From positions 1-53,607 of the forward strand of contig JAPLDO010000223.1 in assembly GCA_026391715.1 (NCBI GenBank): a stretch of 53,607 bases of DNA, given 5' to 3'. This stretch comes from Bacteroidota bacterium (GTDB lineage: Bacteria > Bacteroidota > Bacteroidia > Bacteroidales > FEN-979). Within the stretch, counting starts at the first letter, position 1. Each line of letters begins with the position of its first letter. The position numbers were made by a program, and so were the translations under genes. Shown one piece after another: positions 16,742 to 25,625 of this stretch. A model generated the notes under the pieces. That model did no database searches. It had not been told where the DNA came from and worked only from the letters and a program-made list of their open reading frames with translations.

Positions 16742-17647
16742 ATGGAATTCATAGACTATTACAAGATACTCGAAATTGATAAAAATGCCTCAGCGGCTGA
16801 TATCAAAAAGGCTTATCGCAGGCTTGCACGTAAGCATCATCCTGATCTGAATCCAAACGATAAGAATGCAAAGACAAAATTCCAGAAGATCAATGAAGCC
16901 AATGAGGCGCTGAGCGATCCGGAAAAACGGAAAAAATACGATCAGTATGGCAGTAACTGGAAACATGGAGGCGAATATGAGCAGCCGTCTGGTCCTCGCC
17001 AGGGATATCGCAAACCTGCTGAGGGCTTTGATTCGTCCGGCAACTTTGAAGAACGTGATTTTTCGGATTTCTTTGAATCTTTATTCGGCGGCGCCCAGCG
17101 CGGACGGCAATCAACGCAGTCCAAATTCAGGGGGCAGGATTATAATGCCGAATTAAGTCTCGACCTTCGCGATGCTTACGAAACCCACAAAAGAACCCTG
17201 ACGGTAAATGGGAAAAATATCCGGATAACTATTCCTGCCGGTATCGAAAACGGGCAAACCATCAAAATTGCCGGTCATGGCGGCGAAGGCGCTAACGGCG
17301 GTCCTAACGGAGATTTGTATATCGCCTTTTCCATTTCAAACAGTACGCAGTTTAAGCGGGAAGGCGACAATCTTCATAAAGAGCAGTTACTTGACCTGTA
17401 TTCAGCCGTACTTGGCGGCGAAATCACCATTGAAACCTTCGATGGAGCAGTGAAGCTAAAAGTCAAACCCGAAACCCAGAATGGAACCAAAGTTAAACTG
17501 AAGGGGAAAGGTTTCCCGGTTTATAAAAAAGAGGGTGAATTTGGCGATCTATATATAACGTGGCAGATAAAAACTCCCGTTCATATTTCGGAAAAAGAAA
17601 AAGCATTATTCAGGGAACTTCAAAAAATATCCGGGCATGGAAAATGA
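16742..17647 (+). CDS. cbpA: DnaJ-family co-chaperone CbpA
   Basis: This 301-aa type II J-protein stimulates DnaK. The J domain covers residues 3-70 with the HPD triad in KHHPDLNP. A Gly/Phe linker follows (about 75-125), then the DnaJ C-terminal substrate-binding domains (about 135-290), with no zinc-finger region. It overlaps the next gene, a CbpM-like regulator, by 11 bases, which supports the CbpA identity. Upstream TATTTTTA (16715-16722) is one base off the -7 consensus. Confidence 0.92.
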   Translation: MEFIDYYKILEIDKNASAADIKKAYRRLARKHHPDLNPNDKNAKTKFQKINEANEALSDPEKRKKYDQYGSNWKHGGEYEQPSGPRQGYRKPAEGFDSSGNFEERDFSDFFESLFGGAQRGRQSTQSKFRGQDYNAELSLDLRDAYETHKRTLTVNGKNIRITIPAGIENGQTIKIAGHGGEGANGGPNGDLYIAFSISNSTQFKREGDNLHKEQLLDLYSAVLGGEITIETFDGAVKLKVKPETQNGTKVKLKGKGFPVYKKEGEFGDLYITWQIKTPVHISEKEKALFRELQKISGHGK

Positions 17648-17936
17648 AAATCTAATCCCGCTGCACCAATTGTGTCGGCATTATAATATTGAGTTTTCAT
17701 TCATTGAATCGCTGGATGAATTCGGACTGGTAAGGATTACGACAATTGATGAGACAAGGTACATATATTCAGAGCAAATCCAGCCATTGGAAAAGATGAT
17801 CCGGTTACATTACGATCTTGATATAAACCTCGAAGGAATCGAAGCAATCTCACATCTGCTGGAAAAATTAGATTCATTGCAGGAGGAGCTGAGGATTACC
17901 AGGAATCGTTTGACAAGATTTGAACAGGACAAATAA
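17637..17936 (+). CDS. cbpM: CbpM-like chaperone modulator
   Basis: This 99-aa protein of the MerR-like/CbpM family inhibits the J domain of CbpA in E. coli. It opens with LIPLHQLCRHYNIEFSFIES, has an IRLHYDLDINLEGIE helix-strand segment at about 52-66 and a C-terminal coiled coil (about 70-97). The 11-base overlap with cbpA indicates translational coupling. Confidence 0.85.
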   Translation: MENENLIPLHQLCRHYNIEFSFIESLDEFGLVRITTIDETRYIYSEQIQPLEKMIRLHYDLDINLEGIEAISHLLEKLDSLQEELRITRNRLTRFEQDK

Positions 17937-17949
17937 TTAGACAAAAAAC

Positions 17950-18597
17950 ATGAAACGCCTGACATTTCTGGTAGCAATAATCATAACCTGTATGACCGCG
18001 CACAGCCAGCAACCGGTACGACCTGATAGTACTGCCAACCTGATTAAACCCGACAGCGTGAAACGGGCTGTTGAAACCGGCCAAGTCCAACCTGTTAAGA
18101 AACAACATACTGCACACGTTCGCAAAGATACTCGCCCGCTGAAAGACCGGATAGACTGGGATTTTAACACCAGTTTCTGGGTGAATACGCAGCAGGTGTT
18201 TTTCAACGCCAGCATCCTGATCTCTTATAAATTCCCGAAAACATTTTCAGTTGGCGCAGGACCTGTGTACGTTTTCACATATCGCAAAGATGTTGAAGCG
18301 AGCCTTAATGGCATAGGCGGACAGGTATTTGCAAAAGCGCGGTTGTTAAAATTCTTTTATCTGTGGACGGCTTATCAGGGACTTAGCAACCAGTATCTCA
18401 CCGAGGTAACCGTCAGTCCCGTCTCGTTTACGTGGAACCATAGATATGTTGATTCATGGTTTGTCGGGGCTGGCTTCAACATAAGGCTGGGACGGCGGTT
18501 TGGAATAAATATATCGGCGCTATATGATTTCCTGTATGATAAAAGTGAATCGCCATATTATAATGCTTTTATTTACCAGTTTGGTTTTTCATTTTGA
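17950..18597 (+). CDS. Predicted outer-membrane beta-barrel protein, unknown function
   Basis: The 215-aa protein has a signal peptide ending ...CMTAHSQ at about residue 19 and a low-complexity, Lys/Pro/Asp-rich linker (about 20-60). The remainder consists of alternating aromatic strands (SFWVNTQQVFFNASILISY, SVGAGPVYVFTY, GFNIRLGRRFGINISALYDF) and ends in Phe (IYQFGFSF), the C-terminal signature of outer-membrane barrels. I do not recognise a family. It lies 13 bases after cbpM and just before nhaA. Confidence 0.7.
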   Translation: MKRLTFLVAIIITCMTAHSQQPVRPDSTANLIKPDSVKRAVETGQVQPVKKQHTAHVRKDTRPLKDRIDWDFNTSFWVNTQQVFFNASILISYKFPKTFSVGAGPVYVFTYRKDVEASLNGIGGQVFAKARLLKFFYLWTAYQGLSNQYLTEVTVSPVSFTWNHRYVDSWFVGAGFNIRLGRRFGINISALYDFLYDKSESPYYNAFIYQFGFSF

Positions 18598-18617
18598 CAA
18601 CAAAGCTATCAGCAACA

Positions 18618-19769
18618 ATGGAAATTGCGCTACCACGGTTATTTCAAGAGTTTTTCCAAAGTAAAAAAGCGGGAGGTCTGGTACTGATCTTTTGTACTGC
18701 GGTCTCATTAATACTTGCCAACTCGCCGGTTCAGAATGTGTGGCTTGATTTCTGGCATCGGGAATTTGCGGGCAATTCAATTGTCCACTGGATTAATGAT
18801 GGCATGATGGCTATATTTTTTCTTCTCATCGGGCTTGAGTTGGAACGCGAAATATATACCGGGGAATTGTCGAGTCTGAAAAGCGCTTCACTCCCTTTTT
18901 TCGGAGCCTTTGGTGGAATGTTACTACCGGCAGGTATCTTTTTACTTTTCAACTATGGCGCGCCAACCCAGTCAGGCGCAGGAATTCCAATGGCAACCGA
19001 TATTGCTTTTGCCATCGGCATTCTCTCCCTGCTCGGAACCAGGATTCCCGATTCCCTGAAAATCTTTCTTACCGCGCTGGCAGTAATAGACGATCTCGGA
19101 GCCATTCTTATTATCGCGGTTTTCTATACAAAAACTCTGGTTATTTCAAATTTATTCATTTCACTTGCCATCTTCGCTGCACTCGTCGGATTAAACAGGC
19201 TGAAAGTGTATAATCTGTTACCCTATTTGCTGGGTGGAGTGGCTATGTGGTATTTCATGCTCCATTCGGGAATTCATGCTACCGTTGCAGGAGTTCTACT
19301 CGCTTTTGCCATTCCCTTTGGCGATGGAGGCGCTAAATCCCCATCATATATAATGCAGCATGTTCTTCATAAGCCGGTGGACTTCATTATCCTTCCGCTT
19401 TTTGCTCTTGCAAACACATCGCTGATCTTAGGCGCCGGCTGGTACCTTGGACTCGGAGAACCTTTGACGCTTGGAATAATTCTGGGGCTTTTTATTGGTA
19501 AACCGCTGGGGATAGTCCTATTTTCACTCCTCGGCGTTGCATTGGGCTTGTGTTCCTTACCTGCGGGAAGTGGATGGAAGCATCTTGTGGGGGTTGGATT
19601 TCTGGGGGGAATCGGCTTCACAATGTCCATTTTTATAACGCTCCTTGCTTTTGACCAACATTCGCTTGTAAACAGCTCAAAAATTGCCATCCTTCTCGCC
19701 TCCTTTGCAGCGGGCATAGCGGGTTATTTTTGGTTGAAAAGCGCCTCCGTAAAAAATAGAAATGACTAA
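18618..19769 (+). CDS. nhaA: Na+/H+ antiporter NhaA
   Basis: This 383-aa inner-membrane antiporter exchanges Na+ for H+ to maintain sodium and pH balance. The ion-binding Asp pair is in LAVIDDLGAILIIA at about 151-164, and the TM4-type segment GIPMATDIAFAIGILSLLG is intact. About 11-12 transmembrane segments. I chose ATG at 18618. An in-frame TTG at 18594 overlaps the preceding gene and would add eight residues not typical for NhaA. Confidence 0.93.
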   Translation: MEIALPRLFQEFFQSKKAGGLVLIFCTAVSLILANSPVQNVWLDFWHREFAGNSIVHWINDGMMAIFFLLIGLELEREIYTGELSSLKSASLPFFGAFGGMLLPAGIFLLFNYGAPTQSGAGIPMATDIAFAIGILSLLGTRIPDSLKIFLTALAVIDDLGAILIIAVFYTKTLVISNLFISLAIFAALVGLNRLKVYNLLPYLLGGVAMWYFMLHSGIHATVAGVLLAFAIPFGDGGAKSPSYIMQHVLHKPVDFIILPLFALANTSLILGAGWYLGLGEPLTLGIILGLFIGKPLGIVLFSLLGVALGLCSLPAGSGWKHLVGVGFLGGIGFTMSIFITLLAFDQHSLVNSSKIAILLASFAAGIAGYFWLKSASVKNRND

Positions 19770-19786
19770 GCCATTATATTTATTTG

Positions 19787-19827
19787 TCAATCCAATCCAT
19801 TCAATCCCTTCAATCCATTCATCCATC
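19787..19827. repeat. Pyrimidine-rich simple repeat (AATCCATTC-like)
   Basis: Degenerate 8-9-base repeats of AATCCATTC fill the gap between the convergent nhaA and lplA genes. The lplA stop codon (TGA on the minus strand at 19826-19828) lies at its edge. Confidence 0.65.
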
Positions 19828-20809
19828 AAAACAACCCCGTCAGAAACTCCTCCAAAGTAAGAAAATTAAAATAATCTCCAATGTTAAAAGGGGTAAGAGC
19901 AATACGAATAGCTTCCTCGTTATGTGAAACGCCGGTCAAAGCTATTTCCAGTTCTTCCGGATCAAGACGTCCGAAATAATCGCCAAAGATTTTAATCAGA
20001 AGGATGGTTCCATTCATAACATCGAGATCGAATTCGATGGTTCCGCTTTTATCGGTACGCAACACTTTACGGAAATTGTAATTTGGGGAGTAGCCGAAAT
20101 TCCATTCCCAGGTATTGTATTTGGTTCTGACGAGTTCATGAATTTTATCATGATCTTCTGATGAAAGTTCCATCATTTTTGCATCCGGGTATTTCTCTGC
20201 AATATGATTCTGTACCAGAGTGGCAAACTGCATCACATCCATCGGCTCAATAAGATGTTCGCTGATATTGGTAACCCGGCTGCGCACCGACTTTACCGCC
20301 TTGCCCTGAAATTTCAGCGGATCAACATTCAACGCGAGGGATAGATCGGTCATTTGTGCCGAAAACAGAAGAGTTCCGTGATGCAATACCTTATTTTTCC
20401 AGATATGTTCGGCATTCCCTGAGAATTTCCTGCCTTCAATAGTAAGGTCGTTCCTGCCTTCAAACCGTGCGGCAATACCGATTTTCTGTAGTACTTCGAT
20501 GATCGGTTCTGTGTATTTCCTGAAATCTATAAGATTTCCATCCTTCCCCTGCTGAATAAAAGTAAAATTCAGATTCCCCAGATCGTGAAATACCGCTCCG
20601 CCGCCGCTAAGCCTGCGAACCACCGGAATGTTGTTGCGTTTAACATACTCCACGTTGATTTCAGCCAGAGTATTCTGGTGTTTCCCTACAATTATCGAGG
20701 GTGCATTCCGCCAGAGCATGAATGAGTCTTCATCGAAATTTTTCAGCACATATTCTTCAGTAGCGAGATTAAAGTAGGGATCAGTGTGGCGTCGTTTGAT
20801 GATTAACAT
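19826..20809 (-). CDS. lplA: Lipoate-protein ligase A
   Basis: This 327-aa enzyme attaches free lipoate, via lipoyl-AMP, to E2 and GcvH apo-proteins. The N-terminal catalytic domain shows the RRLSGGGAVFHDLGNLNF motif at about 65-82, and RKFSGNAEH follows at about 127. A C-terminal accessory domain (about 240-327) is present, so it is the complete single-chain type. Monocistronic, with a TATTTTTG box 19 bases before the start. Confidence 0.93.
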   Translation of the reverse strand: MLIIKRRHTDPYFNLATEEYVLKNFDEDSFMLWRNAPSIIVGKHQNTLAEINVEYVKRNNIPVVRRLSGGGAVFHDLGNLNFTFIQQGKDGNLIDFRKYTEPIIEVLQKIGIAARFEGRNDLTIEGRKFSGNAEHIWKNKVLHHGTLLFSAQMTDLSLALNVDPLKFQGKAVKSVRSRVTNISEHLIEPMDVMQFATLVQNHIAEKYPDAKMMELSSEDHDKIHELVRTKYNTWEWNFGYSPNYNFRKVLRTDKSGTIEFDLDVMNGTILLIKIFGDYFGRLDPEELEIALTGVSHNEEAIRIALTPFNIGDYFNFLTLEEFLTGLF

Positions 20810-20827
20810 CTGTGAGGGATTTTAACG

Positions 20828-20835
20828 CAAAAATA
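20828..20835 (-). promoter_or_regulatory. Promoter -7 box of lplA
   Basis: The reverse strand reads TATTTTTG (TAnnTTTG). It is divergent from the acyltransferase promoter at 20864. Confidence 0.6.
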
Positions 20836-20863
20836 CAGCATTTTTAAGCTCAGTATAAAAGAT

Positions 20864-20871
20864 TAACTTTG
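20864..20871 (+). promoter_or_regulatory. Promoter -7 box of the acyltransferase gene
   Basis: TAACTTTG matches TAnnTTTG, 32 bases before the ATG at 20903. Confidence 0.65.
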
Positions 20872-20902
20872 CCGGCTCCTATTCATTTCTTATATAAATC
20901 CA

Positions 20903-21781
20903 ATGGATCGCATTACTTTCTATCTTTTCCGGTTTTTTATTTTGGTCTTTCGGTTCATTCCGTTTTCATGGTTATTTGGTTTTGCCGACCTGGTTTTTTA
21001 TGTGATCTATTACCTTGTCGGATATAGAAAAACGGTGGTTTTTGAAAATCTGAAGAGGTCATTTCCTGAAAAGTCAGAAAACGAGATTACCAGAATTGCA
21101 AAGGCATTTTACCATCATCTGTCCGATATGTTGATTGAAAGTTTGAAAGCTTTTACGATGCCTGAAGAGGCGGTAGTTAACCGTTACAAGTATTACAACA
21201 CTGAGTTTCTTGATGAATTATACAGGAAAGGACAATCGGTAATCTGTGTGGCTGGTCATTACGGTAATTGGGAGTGGGGCGGACTTGCCAGCGGTAGCCA
21301 ACTGAAACATAAACCGGTAGGTTTCTACAAACCGCTTTCAAATAAATTGATTGATGATTATGTCCAGAAAACAAGGGTGAAAGGCAGGTCGAAACTCGCA
21401 TCTATCGCCAACACTTCTGATACCTTCAAAACTGACTGGGGCGAGCCTGCTATTTATTATATGGTCGCCGATCAGAGTCCGTCAAGTCCAAGGTTAGCCT
21501 TATGGGTTGACTTTATGAACCAGGAAACCGCTACCCTTCATGGTCCGGAAAAATATGCCCGGATTCACAATCTTCCGGTTGTTTTTGCTTATGTAAAAAA
21601 AGTAAAACGTGGATATTACACAATTGACTTTCAAATGCTGGAAGCCGACCCTTCAAAAACAAAAACCGGCGAAATCACCCGCCGGTTCATGCAATCCCTC
21701 GAAAAAGTTATTATTGAAGATCCAAGGTACTATCTGTGGTCGCATCGAAGATGGAAATTGAATAAGCTGGTAAGCTGGTAA
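20903..21781 (+). CDS. Lysophospholipid/lipid A acyltransferase (LpxL/HtrB-like)
   Basis: This 292-aa membrane-anchored acyltransferase is of the family that adds secondary acyl chains to lipid A or related lipids. An N-terminal membrane helix (about 8-38) precedes the catalytic HX4D/E motif in AGHYGNWEWGG at about 116-126. Other family blocks are GFYKPLSNKLIDDYVQKTR and MVADQSPS (about 187-194). The exact acceptor is not evident. The last codons (LNKLVSW, then TAA) are encoded by an octamer repeat, so the C-terminus was probably rewritten by repeat DNA. Confidence 0.85.
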   Translation: MDRITFYLFRFFILVFRFIPFSWLFGFADLVFYVIYYLVGYRKTVVFENLKRSFPEKSENEITRIAKAFYHHLSDMLIESLKAFTMPEEAVVNRYKYYNTEFLDELYRKGQSVICVAGHYGNWEWGGLASGSQLKHKPVGFYKPLSNKLIDDYVQKTRVKGRSKLASIANTSDTFKTDWGEPAIYYMVADQSPSSPRLALWVDFMNQETATLHGPEKYARIHNLPVVFAYVKKVKRGYYTIDFQMLEADPSKTKTGEITRRFMQSLEKVIIEDPRYYLWSHRRWKLNKLVSW

Positions 21782-21792
21782 GCTTGCCAACT
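21763..21792. repeat. Octamer repeat at the 3' ends of two convergent genes
   Basis: TAAGCTGG, TAAGCTGG and TAAGCTTG follow each other, then CCAACTAC. It uses the same octamer as the hairpin in the tRNA operon (2389-2461). It supplies the acyltransferase stop and touches the stop of the aconitase-like gene. Confidence 0.75.
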
Positions 21793-23593
21793 ACAACAGT
21801 CCCCCGTTCTTATATATCGCCAACTGAGCGTCATAAAACTTGTCAACCTGTGTTGTTTTTTGGTTTCGCAGGTTTGTTAACTTACCGGTTACAAAATCAA
21901 CTCTGATTGGATCGCCGTTCTGAAGTTCCATCTGGGTTATAATTTCGGGGCTATAAGTGAGGATAGGCATAGCGGCATTTATGGCATTCCGCTCGTAAAT
22001 AGCGCCATAAGATTCAGCCAGAATGCAACTAATTCCCAGCGACAGGAAACAATCAACCGCCTGCTGTCTGGAGCTTCCCGCGCCGAAATTTTTCTGAGTG
22101 ACAACGATATCGCCTGCGTTTGCTTTTTTCGCAAAATCTTCAAATCCTTTCAGATTATCAAACGCATACTGCCCCATCTCCTTGATATCTGTAATAGTCA
22201 GATACCGGTTATGAAAAATCATATCGGTATCAATATCATCTTTCGGAATGATCCAAACGTTGCCTTCGACTGTAGTTGGTTTTTCAACTTTTGCTTTTTC
22301 CTGCCGGGTTACAGGTGATTTGTGACCAGTAGGGGAGAAGAGAGCCGGTTTTTCCGGAATCTGGTCGGGGGTTGTAATAAAGCCTGCAACTGCCGAAGCT
22401 GCAACAACGGCAGGTGAAGCGAGATAAACAAAACCTTTGCCTTGTTTGCCTTCAAAATTGCGGTTGCCTGTGCTAATAGTCACCTCGCCTGGTCCGTTCT
22501 GACCTACCTGACCGGCGGCGCATCCGGCGCATCCGGCGTTGGAAACCATAACGCCGGCTTCCTTGAAAATCTGAATCAGACCTTCGTCCATGGCTTGTGT
22601 CCATATTGCATCTGTGGCGGGAACAATCTTCAGAACAACGCCTGGCGCCACTTTTCGTCCTCTCAAAATAGCGGCGGCAACACGCAAATCCTCAATGCGC
22701 CCATTGGTGCAACTTCCGATGAAACCAGAGTCAATTTTTTGATTTCTCACCGTATCAATCGAAATATCATCGTGCGGATGTCCGGGTTTTGCAACCATCA
22801 CCACGAATTTGCTCATGTCAATTTCGATGATTTTTAAATAGATTGCATCTGAATCTGCAACTACGGGAAAAAAATCCTTTCCTGTAATATGCCTGAGTTC
22901 TTCAAGCAAAGCAGGCGAGGTGGGGAATAGGATGATAATTGCGCCCATTTCAGTTCCCATGGATGAAATGGTAATCCGCTCGGCAAGATTGAATTTTTCG
23001 GTCTCTTCGCCATAAATCTCAATCGAATATCCAAGAAGTTTATTGGCTCCGAAAATCGAAAGAAAGTTCAAAACAATGTCTTTGGCTGAGAGTCCATCAG
23101 GTCTTTTTCCCGAAAGAATAATTTTAACCGAAGCGGGAACTTTGAACCAAACTGCTCCTTTAGCCCAGGCAGCGGCAATGTCCTGATCGCCCATACCCTG
23201 ACCGAAAGAAGCAATGGCGCCCATGATATTGGCATGGGAATCGGTAGAAACAAATGTGCTGCCGGGCCAGGACATTCCCTTATCAATGGCAAGATGAGTG
23301 CCTATGCCTGCATCAACATCGTAAACGCGGATGCCGTTTTCACGGGCAAACTGGCGGCAGTAATGCTGGTTGGCTGCATATTTCTGGTCAGATCCACCAG
23401 GGTTGCAATCGAATGTAAAGATGGTTTTCGAGGAGTCGGCAACGGAAAGTCCATTATCCATGAGGTTTTTCACTACATTGGCGCCTCCGAAATCACGCGC
23501 CGCACGGGTATCAATGAAAACATCAACGATATCCCCGGGTTTTACAATCGCCTGATTTGAATGAGTTGCTATAATTTTTTCTATTATATTCAT
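21791..23593 (-). CDS. Aconitase/3-isopropylmalate dehydratase family hydro-lyase, fused large and small domains
   Basis: This 600-aa [4Fe-4S] hydro-lyase interconverts a 2-hydroxy and a 3-hydroxy acid through dehydration and rehydration. The large (LeuC-like) domain covers about 1-415, with cluster cysteines in GSCTNGR at about 293-299 and in AGCAGCAAG at about 353-361. The swivel (LeuD-like) domain is fused at about 440-600, with GAGSSRQQAVDC at about 522-533. At 600 residues it is shorter than mitochondrial-type aconitase and equals LeuC plus LeuD in one chain. Its operon partner is an isocitrate/isopropylmalate dehydrogenase, so aconitase activity is the simplest reading. Isopropylmalate, homoaconitate or dimethylmalate-type substrates are possible, and no leuA/leuB neighbours are present. 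Confidence 0.8.
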   Translation of the reverse strand: MNIIEKIIATHSNQAIVKPGDIVDVFIDTRAARDFGGANVVKNLMDNGLSVADSSKTIFTFDCNPGGSDQKYAANQHYCRQFARENGIRVYDVDAGIGTHLAIDKGMSWPGSTFVSTDSHANIMGAIASFGQGMGDQDIAAAWAKGAVWFKVPASVKIILSGKRPDGLSAKDIVLNFLSIFGANKLLGYSIEIYGEETEKFNLAERITISSMGTEMGAIIILFPTSPALLEELRHITGKDFFPVVADSDAIYLKIIEIDMSKFVVMVAKPGHPHDDISIDTVRNQKIDSGFIGSCTNGRIEDLRVAAAILRGRKVAPGVVLKIVPATDAIWTQAMDEGLIQIFKEAGVMVSNAGCAGCAAGQVGQNGPGEVTISTGNRNFEGKQGKGFVYLASPAVVAASAVAGFITTPDQIPEKPALFSPTGHKSPVTRQEKAKVEKPTTVEGNVWIIPKDDIDTDMIFHNRYLTITDIKEMGQYAFDNLKGFEDFAKKANAGDIVVTQKNFGAGSSRQQAVDCFLSLGISCILAESYGAIYERNAINAAMPILTYSPEIITQMELQNGDPIRVDFVTGKLTNLRNQKTTQVDKFYDAQLAIYKNGGLL

Positions 23594-23622
23594 ACAGATG
23601 AATTTAAATGAAAGTGTAATTT

Positions 23623-23641
23623 TTTCGCTATTTCGCTATTT
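23623..23641. repeat. Octamer repeat (TTTCGCTA)
   Basis: TTTCGCTA is repeated twice, followed by TTTA. It lies between the HD-like gene and the aconitase-like gene and contributes the HD-like gene's stop codon (TAA, 23640-23642 on the minus strand). Confidence 0.65.
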
Positions 23642-24188
23642 ACTTTAGCCTTTCCCTGAAAGGCTCAAAGGTCATAAAATCAGCATGATGAACGATATAG
23701 GCTTCAACAGTTCGTTTCACCATGTCGCCTTCACCCGCATGAGTGGCAATAATATGACATACCGCTGGTGGAACGCCGCATTGTTCAGCGAGAGAAACGC
23801 CTGAAAAAGGATGGCGCAGGTATTTTCCGTATTTTCCCTGAAATGATTTTCCGTTGGAATCCAGTTCGTATTCGAGTAATTTTCCAACATCGGCGAGAAT
23901 GGCGCCGGCAATAAGAATGTCCATATTTACCGGGAGTTCATCCATGAAGAACTCGTTCATCTTGTTTCCGGCGTCACGCGCCACATGAACCACACAGCGT
24001 TTATGCGCCATAAAGGAAACCTTAAGGTCGGGACCTGCAAGCAGGGTAAATGGAATTTTATTGAGGTCGTCGGGGGAAAGTACGCTTCTTTCAAGCGCAA
24101 GTTCCCATGTTTTGGCTGTTTTTTCACGGAGATCAGAATCCTGGATCCACAATAACTCCGGCCAGAGGGCTATAATTTCGTCGGTCAT
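23640..24188 (-). CDS. HD-domain-like protein with altered HD motif
   Basis: The 182-aa alpha-helical protein resembles HD-superfamily phosphohydrolases. A first His lies in KRCVVHVARDAGN (about 64), then GAILADVGKLLEY (about 95-107), HPFSGVSLAE (about 126), IIATHAGEGD (about 147) and YIVHHADFM (about 164). The position that gives the family its name reads Ala-Asp (LADVGK) instead of His-Asp, so the two-metal site is probably incomplete. It lies between the dehydrogenase and the aconitase-like gene, separated by short repeats. Function unknown, perhaps linked to those two enzymes. Confidence 0.7.
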   Translation of the reverse strand: MTDEIIALWPELLWIQDSDLREKTAKTWELALERSVLSPDDLNKIPFTLLAGPDLKVSFMAHKRCVVHVARDAGNKMNEFFMDELPVNMDILIAGAILADVGKLLEYELDSNGKSFQGKYGKYLRHPFSGVSLAEQCGVPPAVCHIIATHAGEGDMVKRTVEAYIVHHADFMTFEPFRERLK

Positions 24189-24202
24189 ATATCTTTGTCT
24201 AT

Positions 24203-24270
24203 GTAGCGAAATAGCAAGGTAGCGAAGCAGCGAAATATTTCGCCGCCTCGCTACCTTGCTATCTTGCTAT
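24203..24270. repeat. Long imperfect hairpin made of octamer repeats
   Basis: Bases 24203-24236 pair with 24237-24270 with only three mismatches and two G-T pairs. Each arm is a row of octamers (TAGCGAAA, TAGCAAGG, TAGCGAAG; then TACCTTGC, TATCTTGC). It lies between two genes of the operon and provides the dehydrogenase stop codon (TAG, 24267-24269 on the minus strand). Confidence 0.8.
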
Positions 24271-25460
24271 TTTAATTTGCTAATTATTGCATCTCCCATC
24301 TGCTGTGTTGTAACTGCTCCTTTACTGAATACATCAGGATTTCCAGCGAGTTTCATCATATCGTAGGTTTTAACTTTTCCTTCTTCAATCAACTCTCCTA
24401 CAGCTTTTGAAATCTTTGCCGCCAGTTCCATCTCGCCGATGTGCTGGAGCATCATTACTGCCGACAAAACCATTGCAATAGGATTTACGATAGAGGGATT
24501 GAATTCTGCATATTTGGGCGCTGAACCGTGAGTTGGTTCGAACACTGCTATTTCCGGGCCTATGTTGGCGCTGCATGCAAATCCCAGTCCGCCAATCAAG
24601 CCTGCAAAACCATCGGAAACAATATCTCCGAACATATTTCCCGCTACAATTACAGGATATGTTTCAGGGTTCTTGGTGAGCCACATCATTTGAGCGTCAA
24701 TGTTAGTATCCTGAACTTTGATTCCGGGATAATCGTTTTTCGCCATTTCCTGAGCAATTTTAAGCATCATTCCCGAGGTTTCTCTGATTACATTTGGCTT
24801 TTCGCAAACGGTGACAGTAGAAATACCCTTAGATTTCGCATATTCGAAAGCTGCTTTTACAATTCGTGTTGTATATTTTCTGGTGAAAATACGGGTTGAA
24901 ACAGCTAAATCAGGACGCGGACACCAGGCAAAATTTTCTTTGAATTTCTTATGGGTCATCAGCGCGTCATATACCTGATCAGGGGGATTTGTCCATTCAA
25001 CGCCGCCATAAAGCCCTTCGGTATTCTGCCGGAATATCATGGTGTCAATAATAGGCTCTTCAATAACGCCGCCAAATCCCCGGCGAATAAAATTCAGCGG
25101 GTTTCCTTTAAAAGTTTTACACGGACGCATACAGATATCAAGATCATATTTCTGCCGCATACTAACTATCGGACTATAATATACAAAACCCTTGCCTTTC
25201 AGTTCGGGCGCCAGTTCAGCCTCTGTCTTATCTTTTGGCTTAGAGGTAATTGCGCCAAAAAGTCCGATTTTATGCTGTTCTAACAGTTTTTGCGTGCGGG
25301 CAGGAAATGGATCTCCTTCTTTACGCCAGCATTCCCATCCAATATCGCCATGAATGTATTCCGCATCAAAACCGACAGCATCCAATACGCGGATTGCCTC
25401 ATCAAGTACCACTTTCCCGATACCATCGCCGGGCATCGCAACAATTGTTCTTTTTGCCAT
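24267..25460 (-). CDS. Isocitrate/isopropylmalate dehydrogenase family protein
   Basis: This 397-aa NAD(P)-dependent decarboxylating dehydrogenase opens with the typical MPGDGIGKVVLDEAI. The substrate-phosphate/carboxylate region is FRQNTEGLYGGVEW at about 145-158. The conserved metal-binding Asp residues are in GNMFGDIVSDGFAGL at about 284-298, and the coenzyme loop is EPTHGSAPKYA at about 317-327. The NTEGLYGGVE motif resembles isocitrate dehydrogenases more than LeuB. It is first in an operon with an HD-like protein and an aconitase-like enzyme, so it likely makes 2-oxoglutarate. A TATCTTTG promoter box precedes it. Confidence 0.85.
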   Translation of the reverse strand: MAKRTIVAMPGDGIGKVVLDEAIRVLDAVGFDAEYIHGDIGWECWRKEGDPFPARTQKLLEQHKIGLFGAITSKPKDKTEAELAPELKGKGFVYYSPIVSMRQKYDLDICMRPCKTFKGNPLNFIRRGFGGVIEEPIIDTMIFRQNTEGLYGGVEWTNPPDQVYDALMTHKKFKENFAWCPRPDLAVSTRIFTRKYTTRIVKAAFEYAKSKGISTVTVCEKPNVIRETSGMMLKIAQEMAKNDYPGIKVQDTNIDAQMMWLTKNPETYPVIVAGNMFGDIVSDGFAGLIGGLGFACSANIGPEIAVFEPTHGSAPKYAEFNPSIVNPIAMVLSAVMMLQHIGEMELAAKISKAVGELIEEGKVKTYDMMKLAGNPDVFSKGAVTTQQMGDAIISKLK

Positions 25461-25505
25461 AAAATTTTGAATTTTTAATTAGTTAAATGATTAACAATTT
25501 GATGC

Positions 25506-25513
25506 CAAAGATA
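25506..25513 (-). promoter_or_regulatory. Promoter -7 box of the dehydrogenase/aconitase-like operon
   Basis: The reverse strand reads TATCTTTG (TAnnTTTG), 45 bases before the dehydrogenase start. Confidence 0.65.
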
Positions 25514-25580
25514 CAACTCCGCGCAAAATTCCCAATACAGTCAGCGCAAATTTTTAACTGAATTTTAGACTTCATTTCTT

Positions 25581-25588
25581 TACATTTG
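25581..25588 (+). promoter_or_regulatory. Promoter -7 box of the CCA-adding enzyme gene
   Basis: TACATTTG matches TAnnTTTG. Transcription would start near 25592-25595. This rules out the in-frame TTG at 25586 as the start codon and places a 24-codon ORF (25593-25667) at the very 5' end of the mRNA. Confidence 0.6.
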
Positions 25589-25625
25589 CAAAATGCTAAT
25601 CCACAATTTCATCATAAGGCTATTA

